This document shows positions 1 through 10,277 of a DNA stretch of 64,000 nt, piece after piece. Both the position numbers and the translations under genes were made by a program. Within the stretch, counting starts at the first letter, position 1. Every line of letters starts with the position of its first letter. The stretch comes from Myxococcaceae bacterium (GTDB lineage Bacteria; Myxococcota; Myxococcia; Myxococcales; Myxococcaceae), in the NCBI GenBank assembly GCA_004173515.1, contig SECN01000023.1, positions 42,015 to 106,014 of the forward strand. The letters run 5' to 3'. The notes beneath the pieces were generated by a model. It made no database searches and was not told the origin of the DNA. It was given only the letters and a program-made list of their open reading frames with translations.

Positions 1-610
1 TGTCGTTCTGGATGGTCCCGCTGAGCTGCTCGGGCTTCACGCCCTGCTCCTCGGCCGCGACCACGTAGAGCGCGAGCACGGGGAGCACGGCGCCGTTCAT
101 CGTCATCGACACGCTCATCTGGTCGAGCGGGATGCGGTCGAACAGGATGCGCATGTCCTTGATGGAGTCGATGGCGACGCCCGCCATGCCCACGTCGCCC
201 GCGACGCGCGGGTGGTCGCTGTCGTAGCCCCGGTGCGTGGCCAGGTCGAACGCGATGGACAGGCCCTTCTGTCCGGCCGCCAGGTTGCGCCGGTAGAAGG
301 CATTGGACGCCTCCGCGGTGGAGAAGCCCGCGTACTGGCGCACCGTCCACGGCTGCTGCACGTACATGGTGGCGTAGGGGCCGCGCACGAACGGGGGCAG
401 GCCGGGCAGCGAGCCCAGGTGCTCCACGCCCTCCAGGTCGTCGCGCGTGTAGAGCGGCTTGACGGGGATGCCTTCGGGCGTGTCCCAGCGCTCGGCGGCG
501 CGCGTGGCCTCACTCGCGTGGGCTCGCTGCGTGTCGACCCCGGCGGGCGCGGCCTGGGTCTCAGGGGCGTCGAAGGCGACGCGGGAGAAGTCCGGAACGG
601 TGGGGCGCAT
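1..610 (-). CDS. mutB: Methylmalonyl-CoA mutase large (catalytic) subunit, N-terminal part, runs off the window
   Basis: The product isomerises (R)-methylmalonyl-CoA to succinyl-CoA with adenosylcobalamin, in the cytoplasm, as the last step of propionyl-CoA breakdown. About 203 residues are visible. They include the family stretch with [10 protein letters not shown], the substrate-channel segment [20 protein letters not shown] and [16 protein letters not shown], typical of the N-terminal TIM barrel. The cobalamin-binding C-terminus lies outside the window. The ATG (610-608) overlaps the stop of the upstream small-subunit gene as TGATG, so translation is probably coupled. The identification is firm; only the 3' end is missing. 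Confidence 0.93.
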   Translation of the reverse strand, partial: MRPTVPDFSRVAFDAPETQAAPAGVDTQRAHASEATRAAERWDTPEGIPVKPLYTRDDLEGVEHLGSLPGLPPFVRGPYATMYVQQPWTVRQYAGFSTAEASNAFYRRNLAAGQKGLSIAFDLATHRGYDSDHPRVAGDVGMAGVAIDSIKDMRILFDRIPLDQMSVSMTMNGAVLPVLALYVVAAEEQGVKPEQLSGTIQND

Positions 611-2522
611 CAGGCGACTCCCAGCTGCTGGTGCAGCGTCTTCAGGAGCTGGAACAGGTCCGCTCCCGCATAGAGGAACATGTCGACACCGGCCGCGCGG
701 AAGGCGGCCTCGTGTTCACCGGGACGGCCCGCGACGGCGACCGTGCGCGCGCCCTTCGCCTTCAAGGCCGCGACGAGCGCGGGTACCTGCTCCGGGTAGA
801 GCGCGTCCGGACCGGAGATGACGGCGAGCGACGTGCCCGCCTTCGCGAACAACTCCGCGCCAGCGGCCGCGTCCGGGAAGCCCCGGTGTTCGTCGGCTTC
901 GATGCCGCCCACGGCCAGCACGTTGGAGATCCACGTGGAGCGCGCGGTGTGCTCCGCCACCGTGCCCAGGTTCGCCATGAAGGCGCGCGGACGTGCGCCG
1001 TGCGCCGCGTGGTGGCGGTCGCTCGCATCGCGAAGGGACTCGAAGGCCTCGGAGAAGCGCAGGGGACGCGGCGGCGCGACGACGCCCTCGCCCTGGACGG
1101 GCGCGATGGCGTGGGCCTCGCGCTGCACGGGGGCCTCGGTGAGGTGGGGGAACTCGCTGACGCCCACGATGGGCTGACGGCGGGTGCGCACGGCCTTGTC
1201 GCGCGCGGCGCGCGTCTCGGTGAGGACGCGGGCCACGTCGCCCTGCACGAGCGCCTTCGTGATGCCGCCCAGCGCTTCGATGCGCTGCAACTCCGCCCAG
1301 GCCGCGCGGGCGATGTCGCCGGTGAGCTGCTCCAGGTAGTAGCTGCCCCGGTGAGCTGCTCCAGGTAGTAGCTGCCGCCCGCGGGGTCCGCGACGCGGTT
1401 GAGGCTGGACTCGTCGCGCAGGATGAGCTGCGTGTTGCGCGCGAGCCGCCGGCCCTGTTCGTCGGGCGTGCCCAGGGGCTCGTCGTAGGGGGACGTGCTG
1501 ATGCTGTCCGCGCCCGCGAGGACAGCGGCGAAGGACTCCGCGGTGGCGCGCAGGATGTTCACCCACGGGTCGCGCTGCGTCTTGGTGGCACTGGCGGTGC
1601 GCGCGTGCAGCGCCATGGCCTGCGACTCCAGCGTGCCTCCGGAGGCGGCGACGACCTTGGACCAGAGCAGCCGCGCCGCGCGCAGCCGTGCGATCTCCGG
1701 GAAGAACTGCCCGCCCACGGACAGGGCGAACTGCATCGAGCGCGCCGTGTCTCCAGGCGGGACCCCCGCGCGCTCCAACTCGCGCAGGTACTCCACACCG
1801 GTGGCGACGGTCCACGCCAGCTCATGCACGGAAGTGGCGCCCGCGTCCGCCCAGGCCCGTGACGACACGAGCAGCGCGCGAAGGCCCGGGGCGTCCTTGA
1901 GCAGCGACGTCACCACCGGGGCGGCCTTCGCCAGGGTCGCGGCCACGTCCACCTTCGCCGCGCCCAGTCGCGCCAGGGCGCCCACGGGGTCGATGCCCAG
2001 GCTGCCCTTCAGGGCGTGCTTCGCGACGCCGGCCTTCCGGGCGACCTGGAACAGGAGGTCGGAGGGCGCGAGCAGGTGGGAGGTCGGCTCGAAGTGCACG
2101 GGCGTGCGGTCCAACGGCACGTGCGCGAGCAGGCGCTCCAGGTCCGCCGCGTCTTTCACGTCGACGCCGTGCGGAGCATCCAGCAGCAGCCAGACCCCCT
2201 GGCCACCACGCTCCAGGTCGGTGCGGAGCGCTTCGGCCGTCCGGTTCACGTCCGGCCCGGCGTACTCCTGGCAGACCCGCCAGCCACCCTCGGTGTGTCC
2301 CAGGGGCTGGGTGCCGCGCACATAGGGCGCGACGCCGGGGGGCTCCGCGGGCGCGCCAGCGTCCTGGGCCGTGTAGAGGGGCTGGAGGGACAGGCCGCCT
2401 TCGAGGGGCGACTGGAGCGACGTGAAGGGCTTGCCCTTCAGGTCCTTGTCCACGAGCCGGCGCCAGTCCTCGACGGAAGGGGGCGGGAACGCCGTGGCGA
2501 TGGGGAGAGGCTCTGACGACAT
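610..2522 (-). pseudogene. mutA: Methylmalonyl-CoA mutase small subunit, frameshifted by a 29-bp duplication
   Basis: This would be the non-catalytic small subunit partnering MutB. The ATG at 2522 opens a frame giving the N-terminal barrel (MSSEPLPIATAFPPPSVEDW...) as far as GGSYYLEQLTG. The rest of the protein, again starting at SYYLEQLTG and ending LHQQLGVA in the cobalamin-domain-like fold, is in another frame. A perfect 29-bp tandem duplication (1319-1376) lies exactly at the switch. Removing one copy gives one 627-codon frame, the normal family length. Both frames show good coding bias, so the lesion is recent or an assembly error. It is the first gene of a mutA-mutB operon. Confidence 0.9.
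1319..1376. repeat. Perfect 29-bp tandem duplication inside mutA
   Basis: Two adjacent identical 29-bp units (1319-1347 and 1348-1376) begin CCGGTGAGCTGCTCC. As 29 is not a multiple of three, the second copy shifts the mutA frame. Each copy encodes the same SYYLEQLTG peptide on the minus strand. Confidence 0.97.
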
Positions 2523-3058
2523 GCGGCGTCCTCGCGGGAAGAGGGAGCGCCGGGCCCCAGGGGTACGGCGCCTTCCCCTCCCATAGGCGCAATGCCAGCC
2601 CGGGGCAATGGGATGGTGGAGGGGGTGGCTGCCGAGTGCCCGGGCCGGACTCGCGGTCCAGCGCCCACCGGCAGGTGGCCAGGGCCTCCTGTGCCTGGCG
2701 CGGGTGGCGGTACGCCTGGGCGCACCGGACCCAGCGGTACACGGGCAGGGCCTTCACGCCCCCCCATCCGGAGGGCGCCGAGGTCCGTGGCCAGACGCGG
2801 CTCCAGGGGGATGTTGTCACCGTCTTGAACCCGGGACGCGCGTCCGGCTGATGGACGGTTCACGGCGGGTCCGGCCAAACCTCGACGACTGGCGCGGTGG
2901 GGCCTCGTCACTGTGAATCCAGGCACATCCGGGGCCTCACGAATGCCCGAGGGCATTTGTCAGAGCTTCTTGCATTGGGCGTGTCCGGCGCGGGGGCGGA
3001 TGCCAGAGCGCGTCCCCGCGGCTTGAAGGCCGTTGCGGTCAATCTGGAGGGAAAAACC
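2523..3058. other. 536-bp divergent intergenic region, no convincing gene
   Basis: It separates mutA (minus) from the astacin gene (plus) and must hold both promoters. Open frames on the minus strand (about 2600-2820) have some protein-like stretches (VYRWVRCAQAYRHP) but no start with a ribosome-binding site and no family I recognise. They could be a remnant. A perfect dyad lies at 2942-2957. Confidence 0.5.
2942..2957. promoter_or_regulatory. Perfect 16-bp dyad upstream of the astacin gene
   Basis: AATGCCC-GA-GGGCATT is a perfect 7-bp inverted repeat with a 2-bp centre, about 100 bp upstream of the astacin ATG. The form suits a dimeric repressor operator. No regulator can be assigned from the sequence. 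Confidence 0.35.
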
Positions 3059-5527
3059 ATGAACAAGGACAAGAACCAACGTGGGGCGCGGGGCGTCCGC
3101 GCGTGGGCTGGGAGCGTCTTCCTGGTAGCGCTGGTCGGCACCGGCTGCGGGAGTGATGCGCCAACGGAAATGCTGGAAAGCACCCCGGCGGAGGACATCC
3201 AGACCCGGTCCGAGACACCCGAGGTCCGGGGCACGGCGTTCCTGCCGGTGGGGCGCAGCCAGACGCCCCAGGACGTGAACTACCGGGTGGAGGATGGCTG
3301 GGCGGTCGCCTTCGGCGATGTCCTGCTGGGGCCCGTGGAAGCGGTCGAAGCGGAGAGCCAGCGCCTGCGTGCGGCACCGCCTGGAGCACGGTCCGGGGTG
3401 AGCGCTTCCAGCGTGGGCTACCATGACGACAACAACCTCTGGCCGAATGGAGAGGTGACGTACACGTTCGCCTATGACTTCCCCGAGTCACGCAGACCCA
3501 TGGTCCGGGCGGCGATGGACGAGTGGGAGAAGTACACCCTCGTCCGCTTCAAGTGGCAGGCGGAGTGTGACTTCCTCGGCAGCTGCGTGGTCATCCGGCT
3601 GCCGGACGAACCCGACACCTGCAAGTCCGTCGTGGGGCGGCTCTCCGGCCGGATCATTCTCGCCAATCCGCAGCCCCTCTGGCTGGGAGCGGACTGCTCG
3701 TTCGGGAAGATCCTCCACGAGCTGGGTCATGCCATCGGCCTCTACCATGAGCAGAGCCGCAAGGATCGCGACCAGTTCATCCAGGTGCATCCGGCGAACT
3801 TCGCTGACTGCCTGGATGAGTTCGACAAGGTGCAGGAGGACGTCAACAGTGCGTATGACTATGGCTCCATCATGCATTACAGCCAGCAAAGTGGTTGTTC
3901 CAAGCTCACGTCGAGCGTCCCGCCGCAGAGGCTGGATCTCTTCACGCCCCTGCAACCGATCCCCGCATGCGTGGCCGTGGGTCAGCGCGAAGGGCTCAGC
4001 GATGACGACGTCGGTGGATTGACCTCCATGTACGGCAGCTACGTGAGCCGGAAGTATGGACTCACGGGGGTCACCAAATTGGGGTTGCCGACCGGCCCGG
4101 AAGGCGCCGCGAAGAACCATGGGCGCTACCGTCCCTACCAGCTCGGCTACATCTACTTCCACCCGGAGGTGGGCACGCACATGGTCCGGGAGGAGATCGC
4201 CACCCGGTACACGCAGCTGGGGCATGAGAACAGCGCCCTGGGCTACCCCCTGGACGACACGCAGACCCTCCCGAGCGGCCTGAAGCGCAATCACTTCCAG
4301 GGAGGCACCATCACCTGGCACCCGACGGCGGGCTACAAGGTGAAGTACGGCTCCGACATCCAGCTCAAGGGCGACTTCATGGGCCTGGGCCATGACCAGC
4401 TCATGCTCATCAATCCGGACGGTGCCGGCACCAAGGTCCGGGTCATCAACTACGGAGGCCTCGCCGTGCCGGGCGTTGCTGGCTACACGGAGCAGTGGGG
4501 ACAGCACCTGCTGCTGAGCGGGTGGATCGACGAGGACGATGACCAGCTCGTGGGTGACTTCATGGGCCTGGGCTACGACCAGGTGTTGTTCATCAATCGC
4601 AGTGGCGACGCGGGCCGGCTGATGGTGCTGGACTTCAAGTCCACCCAGGTCCCGGGGCTGATGGTTGGCTATGAGGCCTATTCAGAGAGCACCCTGCTGG
4701 GAGGGTGGCTGGATGACGAGGACCTGCGGTTCGTGGGGGACTTCGCGGGCCGGGGGCATGATCAGGTGATGTTCATCAACCGCGACGGGCAGGCGGGGAA
4801 GCTGATGCTGATGGACTTCAAGACGCCCGCGGCGCCGGGCCGGTTCGGCTCCATCGCCTACCGCGAGGAATGGGGGGAGTCCCAGACGCTGAGCGGCTGG
4901 ATGGATTCCAACGACCTGCAGCTCGCGGGTGACTTCATGGGCCTGGGCCATGACCAGCTCATGTTCATCAACCGCAGCGGTGAGAGCGGCAAGGTGGCGG
5001 TGATGGACTACTCGACCGGCGTGCTGGGCGGCGTCGTCCGTGCCTCCGAGACGTGGACCAGCGCCTCGTGGCTGTCGAGTGGCTGGCTGGACGCTGACGA
5101 CCGGCAGCTGGTGGGGGACTTCAGGGGCCTGGGCCGCGATCAGGTGATGTTCATCAACGTCGGGGGGACGGGCGGAAAGCTGATGGTGCTCGACTACGCC
5201 CTCAACGTGACGCCCACCCAGCTCGGCACCGCCGTCTACCAGGAGCCCTGGAGCACGCCGGGTTACCTGACGGGAATGCTGGACCCGGACGACCTCCTGC
5301 TCTCGGGTGATTTCGGGAACAAGGGCCGCAGCCAGATGATGTCCATCAACCGGGCGTATCCGACGGGCAGGCTGGCGTTGATCGACCACGGAAGCGGTGT
5401 CTCTCCTGGAAGCAGGCTCTATCAGGAGCAGTGGTACTTCACGCCAGGGATGCCCACGTGCCCGGGACGCGACACCGCCCCGGTCACCCCGGTGCTGCCG
5501 ACCCTGCTCAACGGCTTCCTGGACTGA
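3059..5527 (+). CDS. Secreted astacin-like (M12A) zinc metalloprotease lipoprotein with LGFP and FG-GAP-like repeats
   Basis: An 822-residue exported protease. The start is the ATG preceded by GGAGGG (3046-3051); an upstream in-frame start would lose the signal peptide. The N-terminus has a hydrophobic segment ending LVGTGC, a plausible lipobox. The astacin zinc site HELGHAIGLYHE lies at residues 220-231, followed by a SIMHY Met-turn. A segment resembling LGFP repeats follows (LGHENSALGYPLDD). Six repeats of the form GDF-x-G-x-G-x-DQ-x-x-x-IN, about 62 residues apart, fill the C-terminal half and look like FG-GAP/VCBS propeller blades that may bind a surface or glycan. It probably digests protein outside the cell during predation (inference). 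It is monocistronic and ends at a strong terminator. Confidence 0.9.
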   Translation: MNKDKNQRGARGVRAWAGSVFLVALVGTGCGSDAPTEMLESTPAEDIQTRSETPEVRGTAFLPVGRSQTPQDVNYRVEDGWAVAFGDVLLGPVEAVEAESQRLRAAPPGARSGVSASSVGYHDDNNLWPNGEVTYTFAYDFPESRRPMVRAAMDEWEKYTLVRFKWQAECDFLGSCVVIRLPDEPDTCKSVVGRLSGRIILANPQPLWLGADCSFGKILHELGHAIGLYHEQSRKDRDQFIQVHPANFADCLDEFDKVQEDVNSAYDYGSIMHYSQQSGCSKLTSSVPPQRLDLFTPLQPIPACVAVGQREGLSDDDVGGLTSMYGSYVSRKYGLTGVTKLGLPTGPEGAAKNHGRYRPYQLGYIYFHPEVGTHMVREEIATRYTQLGHENSALGYPLDDTQTLPSGLKRNHFQGGTITWHPTAGYKVKYGSDIQLKGDFMGLGHDQLMLINPDGAGTKVRVINYGGLAVPGVAGYTEQWGQHLLLSGWIDEDDDQLVGDFMGLGYDQVLFINRSGDAGRLMVLDFKSTQVPGLMVGYEAYSESTLLGGWLDDEDLRFVGDFAGRGHDQVMFINRDGQAGKLMLMDFKTPAAPGRFGSIAYREEWGESQTLSGWMDSNDLQLAGDFMGLGHDQLMFINRSGESGKVAVMDYSTGVLGGVVRASETWTSASWLSSGWLDADDRQLVGDFRGLGRDQVMFINVGGTGGKLMVLDYALNVTPTQLGTAVYQEPWSTPGYLTGMLDPDDLLLSGDFGNKGRSQMMSINRAYPTGRLALIDHGSGVSPGSRLYQEQWYFTPGMPTCPGRDTAPVTPVLPTLLNGFLD

Positions 5528-5548
5528 TTCCAGGCGGAACACGCAGCA

Positions 5549-5586
5549 CCCCGGGGCAGGCCCACGGCCTGCCCCGGGGCGTTTCT
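5549..5586 (+). terminator. Rho-independent terminator after the astacin gene
   Basis: A perfect 13-bp GC-rich stem (5549-5561 with 5567-5579) and a 5-nt loop, CCACG, are followed by GTTTCT. It sits 21 bp past the astacin stop codon and between convergent genes, so it may also stop transcription from the efflux operon. Confidence 0.8.
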
Positions 5587-5692
5587 ACTGCCGCAGCATC
5601 TCGTGCTGGAACCGCGCCTTGGCCTTCCTGGCCGGGTCATCGTGGTCTGGCTTGAGGCCGGGAGGGCCTGTCACTGGAGGCTTCGGTGAGCC

Positions 5693-7168
5693 CTATTCGT
5701 GAGGTGCCGTGGCCACGTCCCAGTCGCCGCCCAGCGCCTTGACGAGCCCGACGGCGGACACCATCCGCTGTCCGGCGATGGATGCCAGTTGCTGCTGTGA
5801 GGAGTAGAGCGTGGCCTGCGCGGTGATGACCTCCAGGTACGTCACCGTGCCGGCCTTGTACTGGTTCATCACCACCTCCAGCGTCTTCTCGGCATAGCCC
5901 ACCGCTTCCTGCTGGAGCACGACCTCCTTTTCGAGCACGCGCAGGGAGACGAGGTTGTCCTCCACGTCCTGGAACGCGGCCAGCACCGTCTGCCGGTAGT
6001 TGGCGACGCCCTGGTCGTAGGCGGCCCGCGCTTGTTCGGTCTGCGCGGCGCGCAGCCCGCCGTCAAAGAGGGTCGCCACCAACTGTGGCCCCAGCGCCCA
6101 GACGAGGTGGGGCGCCGTGAGCCATTGGGCCAGGGTGGAGCTGGTGAAGCCTCCGGACGCGGACAGGTTGAGGGACGGGAACCAGGCGGAGATGGCCACG
6201 CCAATCTGTTCGTTCGCGGCGGCGGCGCGGCGCTCGGCGGCGGCGATGTCCGGCCGGCGCTCCAGGAGCGTGGAGGGAAGCTCGGCGGGGAGGGGCGGTG
6301 GGGTCGCGGTGAGGGGCACGCGCGGCAGGGAGAAGCTGGACGCGGGCTCGCCCACGAGGACCGCGATGGCGTGCTCGTAGGTCGCACGGGAGATTTCATT
6401 GTCCGTCGCGGAGGCCTGAGCGAGCGCGAGCTGGGTCTGGGCCTGGAGCACGTCCGCCCGGCCCGCGACGCCCTGCACGTAGCGGTTCTGGGTGAGCTGG
6501 AGGGACTTCTGGTAGCCGAGGACAGCGTCGTCCAACAGCCGCTGCGTCGCATCCAGCGCGCGGAGCCGGAAGTAGCTCTGCGCGAGCATCGCCTGGGCGG
6601 ACAGCTTCGCGTTGTCGAGGTCGGAGCCGGCCGCCTGCGCGGAGGCCTTCGCGCCGGAGACCTGCCGGCGCACGCGGCCCCAGAGGTCCGGCTCCCACGA
6701 CGCGTCCAATGACAAGTCGAAGATGTTGCCGAGGGTGCTGGTGCCCGCGTTGATGCCGCCCGGGGCCGTGGTGCTGCGCCCCGCGCCCCGGGCCCGTGAC
6801 GCCGACCCGGAAGCCCCCAGCGTGGGGAACAACGAGGCGCGCGCCTCGGCCACCAGCGCCCGCGCGTTGCGGTAGGCGGCCTCATAGCTGGCCACCGTCT
6901 GGTTCGAGCGCGCGACCCGCGCTTCCAGCGCGTCCAGCTCCGGGTCCCCGAAGCGCTTCCACCAGGCGCCCCGGTCGTGTCTGTCATTGGGCTGGGCGGG
7001 CTTCCACCCGTCCCCCGCCTCCTTGAAGTGCGCGGGCACCGCGACGGTGGGACGCTTGTAATCGGGCCCCACCGCGCACGCGGTCATCAGCCCCACGGTG
7101 AGCAGGGCGGCGGGCGCGCGGAGGGTCGCGGTCCGGAAGGGGTAGCGAGGGCGCATCGTCGGCTCCAT
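5693..7168 (-). CDS. RND efflux outer-membrane factor lipoprotein (OprM/NodT family)
   Basis: The TolC-like channel of the tripartite pump encoded just upstream. It has 491 residues, a signal peptide and the lipobox LMTAC followed by AVGPDYKRP, the usual OprM-family start. Two outer-membrane-efflux repeats follow; the AxRPDIAAAERR-like motif (LLERRPDIAAAERRAAAAN) and the late AFQDVEDNLVSLRVL motif are clear. The ATG at 7168 lies 7 bp after the permease stop; a second in-frame ATG at 7156 is an alternative start. It is the last gene of a four-gene operon (periplasmic adaptor, two permeases, this channel). Confidence 0.93.
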   Translation of the reverse strand: MEPTMRPRYPFRTATLRAPAALLTVGLMTACAVGPDYKRPTVAVPAHFKEAGDGWKPAQPNDRHDRGAWWKRFGDPELDALEARVARSNQTVASYEAAYRNARALVAEARASLFPTLGASGSASRARGAGRSTTAPGGINAGTSTLGNIFDLSLDASWEPDLWGRVRRQVSGAKASAQAAGSDLDNAKLSAQAMLAQSYFRLRALDATQRLLDDAVLGYQKSLQLTQNRYVQGVAGRADVLQAQTQLALAQASATDNEISRATYEHAIAVLVGEPASSFSLPRVPLTATPPPLPAELPSTLLERRPDIAAAERRAAAANEQIGVAISAWFPSLNLSASGGFTSSTLAQWLTAPHLVWALGPQLVATLFDGGLRAAQTEQARAAYDQGVANYRQTVLAAFQDVEDNLVSLRVLEKEVVLQQEAVGYAEKTLEVVMNQYKAGTVTYLEVITAQATLYSSQQQLASIAGQRMVSAVGLVKALGGDWDVATAPHE

Positions 7169-7175
7169 GTCCTGC

Positions 7176-10100
7176 TCAGGCCCGACCCGCGCTGCCCGGC
7201 GCGAAGCGACGCGCGCGCCACTGGCGGGCGCGGCGGCCCAGGCGGTCCAGGGTCATGTAGATGACCGGGGTGGTGTAGAGCGTGAGCAGCTGGCTGACGC
7301 ACAGCCCTCCCGCGATGGCGACGCCCAGGGGGCGGCGCAGCTCGGAGCCCACGCCGGTGCCCAGCGCCAGCGGCAGCGCGCCGAGCAGCGCCGCCATCGT
7401 CGTCATCAGGATGGGACGCAGGCGCAGCTGCGCTGCGCGGAAGATGGCCTCGCGGGAGCCGAGCCCTCCCTCGCGCTCCGACACCAGCGCGAAGTCGATC
7501 ATCATGATGGCGTTCTTCTTCACGATGCCGATGAGCAGGATGATGCCAATGAGCGCGATGATGGACAGGTCCATCTTGAACAGCAGCAGCGCCAGCAATG
7601 CCCCCACGCCCGCCGACGGCAGCGTGGACAGGATGGTGATGGGGTGGATGAGGCTCTCGTAGAGGATGCCCAGCACGATGTAGACGGCGAACAGCGCCGC
7701 GGCGATGAGCATCGGCTCGGAGGCCAGTGAGTCCTGGAACGCCTGGGCGGTGCCGCTGAAGCTGCCCTGCACCGTGGAGGGAAGGCCCAGCTCGCTCACG
7801 CCCTGCTCGATGCGCGTGACGACCGGGCCCAGGGACGTCCCCGGCCCCAGGTTGAAGGACACCGTCGCGGACGGGAACTGGCCCTGGTGGTTGACCGACA
7901 GCAGCGTGTTCGCGGGCGCGAAGCTCGCGAACGCGGACAGGGGGACCTGCTGGCCCGCCGCGCTCGTGACGTAGATGTCGCGCAGGCTCTCCGGCCGCTG
8001 CCAGAAGGGCGTCTGGACCACCATCACCACGTGGTACTGGTTGCTCCCGGTGTACATCGTGGACACCTGCCGCTGGCCGAAAGCGTCGTACAGCACGCTG
8101 TCGATGAGCTCCGCCGTGAGGCCGAAGCGCGCCGCCGTGTCGTAGTCGATGACCACGTTGGTCTCGAGCCCGTGGTCGCGCTGGTCGCTGTTGACGTCCA
8201 GCAGGCCGGGCAGCCGCTGCATCCGCTCCAGCACGCGCGGAGCCCACGCGTTGAGCACCGGCAGCGTGTCCGAGGACAGGGTGTACTGGTATTGACCGCT
8301 GCCCTGCCGTCCGCCAATCACCAGGTCCTGCGCGGACTGGAGGTAGACCCTGGCGCCCGGGACGGCCAGCAGCTTGCCCCGGAGCCGCCCGATGACCGCG
8401 TCCGCCGTCAGCTTGCGCTCCTCCAGCGGCTTGAGCGTGACGTAGAGCGTGCCCGCGTTGGAGGAGCCGCCGGGGCCCGAGCCGCCAATGGAGCCCGCCA
8501 CGGCCTGGACGGCCGGATCGTCGCCGATGATTCTCACGTACGCGGCGAACTTCTCGCGCATCGCCGCGAAGGAGATGTCCTGCTCCGCCTGGATGCTCGC
8601 GGAGAGCCGACCGGTGTCCTGCTGCGGGAAGAAGCCCTTGGGGACGACGACGAACAGCCAGGCGCTGAGCGCGATGGCGGCGAAGGTGAGCAGGAGCAGC
8701 AGCCCCGGCCGGCCCAGGGACCAGTCCAGGCTTCGGGCATAGCCCGCGCTCAGCCGTTCAAAGGGATGGAAGGCGAAGCGCGAGCGCCGGGGCTTCTTGG
8801 GGCGCAGCAGCCAGGAGCACATCATGGGCGTCACCGTCAGGGACACCATCAGGGACATGAGGATGGCCACCGACAGCGTGATGGCGAACTCGCGGAACAG
8901 CCGGCCCACGATGCCCTGCATGAGCAGCAGGGGGATGAAGACGGCGATGAGGGAGATGCTCATGGACAACACGGTGAAGCCGACCTCTCGCGCGCCCTTG
9001 AGCGCCGCCTCCATGGGCGACAGGCCTTCCTCGATGTGCCGTTCGATGTCCTCCAGCACCACGATGGCGTCATCCACGACGAAGCCGGTGGAGATGGTGA
9101 GCGCCATCATCGACAGGTTGTCCAGGCTGTAGCCGAGCAGCTTCATCACCGCGAAGGTGCCCAGCAGCGACAGCGGCACCGCGACGCTGGGAATCAGCGT
9201 GGCGCGCGCGTTGCCGAGGAACGCGAACACCACCAGGATGACCAGGCCAATGGACAACAGGAGCGTCGTCTCCACGTCCCGCAGCGAGGCGCGGATGGTC
9301 GTGGTGCGGTCCATCACCACCGTCAGGTCCACGTCCGCCGGGAGGATGGCCTTGAACGCCGGCAGCCGCGCCTGGAGCGCGTCCACCGTGTCGATGACGT
9401 TGGCACCCGGCTCCTTGAAGATGATGAGGATGATGCCCTCCTTGCCATTGACGAGGCCCAGGCTGTGCACGTCCTCGACGTTGTCGTCGCTGACGTGGGC
9501 GACGTCCTCCAGCCGCACCGCCGCGCCGTTGGAATAGGCGATGATGAGGGGCCGGTACTGCTCCGCGCGGAGGATCTGATCCGTGGCGGTGAGGGTGTAG
9601 ACGCGGGGGCCGTCCTCGAGCTGGCCCTTGGGGCTGTTGGCGTTCTGCGCGCCCAGCGCGACGCGGACCGCCTCCAGCCCCAGGCCGTACTTCTCCAGCG
9701 CGGTGGGGTTCACCTCCGCGCGCACGGCGGGCAGCGCGCCGCCGCCGACGATGACCTGACCCACGCCCTTCACCTGGGACACCTGCTGCTGGAGGATGGT
9801 GGACGCCAGGTCGTAGAGCTTGCCGCGGCCCCGGTGGGGTGAGGTGAGCGCCAGCAGCATGATGGGCGCGTCCGCGGGGTTCACCTTCCGGTAGGTGGGG
9901 TTGTTGGGCAGGTTGGTGGGCAGGTTGCCCCGGGCGGCGTTGATGGCGGCCTGGACGTCGCGCGCCGCGCCGTCGATGTTCCGCGACAGGTCGAACTGCA
10001 CGACGATGTTCGTCGAGCCCAGGTTGCTGGCCGACGTCATCTGCGTGATGCCCGCGATGCGGCCCAACTGGCGCTCCAGCGGGGTGGCCACCGAGGTGGC

Positions 10101-10277
10101 CATGATTTCCGGGCTGGCGCCCGGCAGGGCCGCCTGCACGCTGATGGTCGGAAACTCCACCTGCGGCAGGGGCGCGACGGGGAGCAGCTTGAAGCAGAGC
10201 GCGCCCACCAGCGCGACGCCCACCGCCAGCAGCGAGGTCGCGACAGGGCGGCGGATGAAGAGCGCGGAGGGGTTCAC
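7176..10277 (-). CDS. mdtC: RND multidrug efflux permease, MdtC-like
   Basis: A 1033-residue inner-membrane proton/drug antiporter of the AcrB/MdtC class. The GTG start (10277) overlaps the stop of the upstream permease as GTGA, which indicates coupled translation. The N-terminal segment [20 protein letters not shown] is the first helix. The proton-relay motif [21 protein letters not shown] marks TM4, and [20 protein letters not shown] marks the second-half motif. The length is typical of the family. With the adjacent related permease it forms an MdtBC-like pair, which in E. coli assembles as a heterotrimer; the same here is inference. Confidence 0.92.
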   Translation of the reverse strand: MNPSALFIRRPVATSLLAVGVALVGALCFKLLPVAPLPQVEFPTISVQAALPGASPEIMATSVATPLERQLGRIAGITQMTSASNLGSTNIVVQFDLSRNIDGAARDVQAAINAARGNLPTNLPNNPTYRKVNPADAPIMLLALTSPHRGRGKLYDLASTILQQQVSQVKGVGQVIVGGGALPAVRAEVNPTALEKYGLGLEAVRVALGAQNANSPKGQLEDGPRVYTLTATDQILRAEQYRPLIIAYSNGAAVRLEDVAHVSDDNVEDVHSLGLVNGKEGIILIIFKEPGANVIDTVDALQARLPAFKAILPADVDLTVVMDRTTTIRASLRDVETTLLLSIGLVILVVFAFLGNARATLIPSVAVPLSLLGTFAVMKLLGYSLDNLSMMALTISTGFVVDDAIVVLEDIERHIEEGLSPMEAALKGAREVGFTVLSMSISLIAVFIPLLLMQGIVGRLFREFAITLSVAILMSLMVSLTVTPMMCSWLLRPKKPRRSRFAFHPFERLSAGYARSLDWSLGRPGLLLLLTFAAIALSAWLFVVVPKGFFPQQDTGRLSASIQAEQDISFAAMREKFAAYVRIIGDDPAVQAVAGSIGGSGPGGSSNAGTLYVTLKPLEERKLTADAVIGRLRGKLLAVPGARVYLQSAQDLVIGGRQGSGQYQYTLSSDTLPVLNAWAPRVLERMQRLPGLLDVNSDQRDHGLETNVVIDYDTAARFGLTAELIDSVLYDAFGQRQVSTMYTGSNQYHVVMVVQTPFWQRPESLRDIYVTSAAGQQVPLSAFASFAPANTLLSVNHQGQFPSATVSFNLGPGTSLGPVVTRIEQGVSELGLPSTVQGSFSGTAQAFQDSLASEPMLIAAALFAVYIVLGILYESLIHPITILSTLPSAGVGALLALLLFKMDLSIIALIGIILLIGIVKKNAIMMIDFALVSEREGGLGSREAIFRAAQLRLRPILMTTMAALLGALPLALGTGVGSELRRPLGVAIAGGLCVSQLLTLYTTPVIYMTLDRLGRRARQWRARRFAPGSAGRA

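Noticed and set aside
2438..2956. Possible minus-strand gene upstream of mutA
   Set aside because: The frames have scattered protein-like stretches but overlap the mutA start, lack a credible start and match no family.
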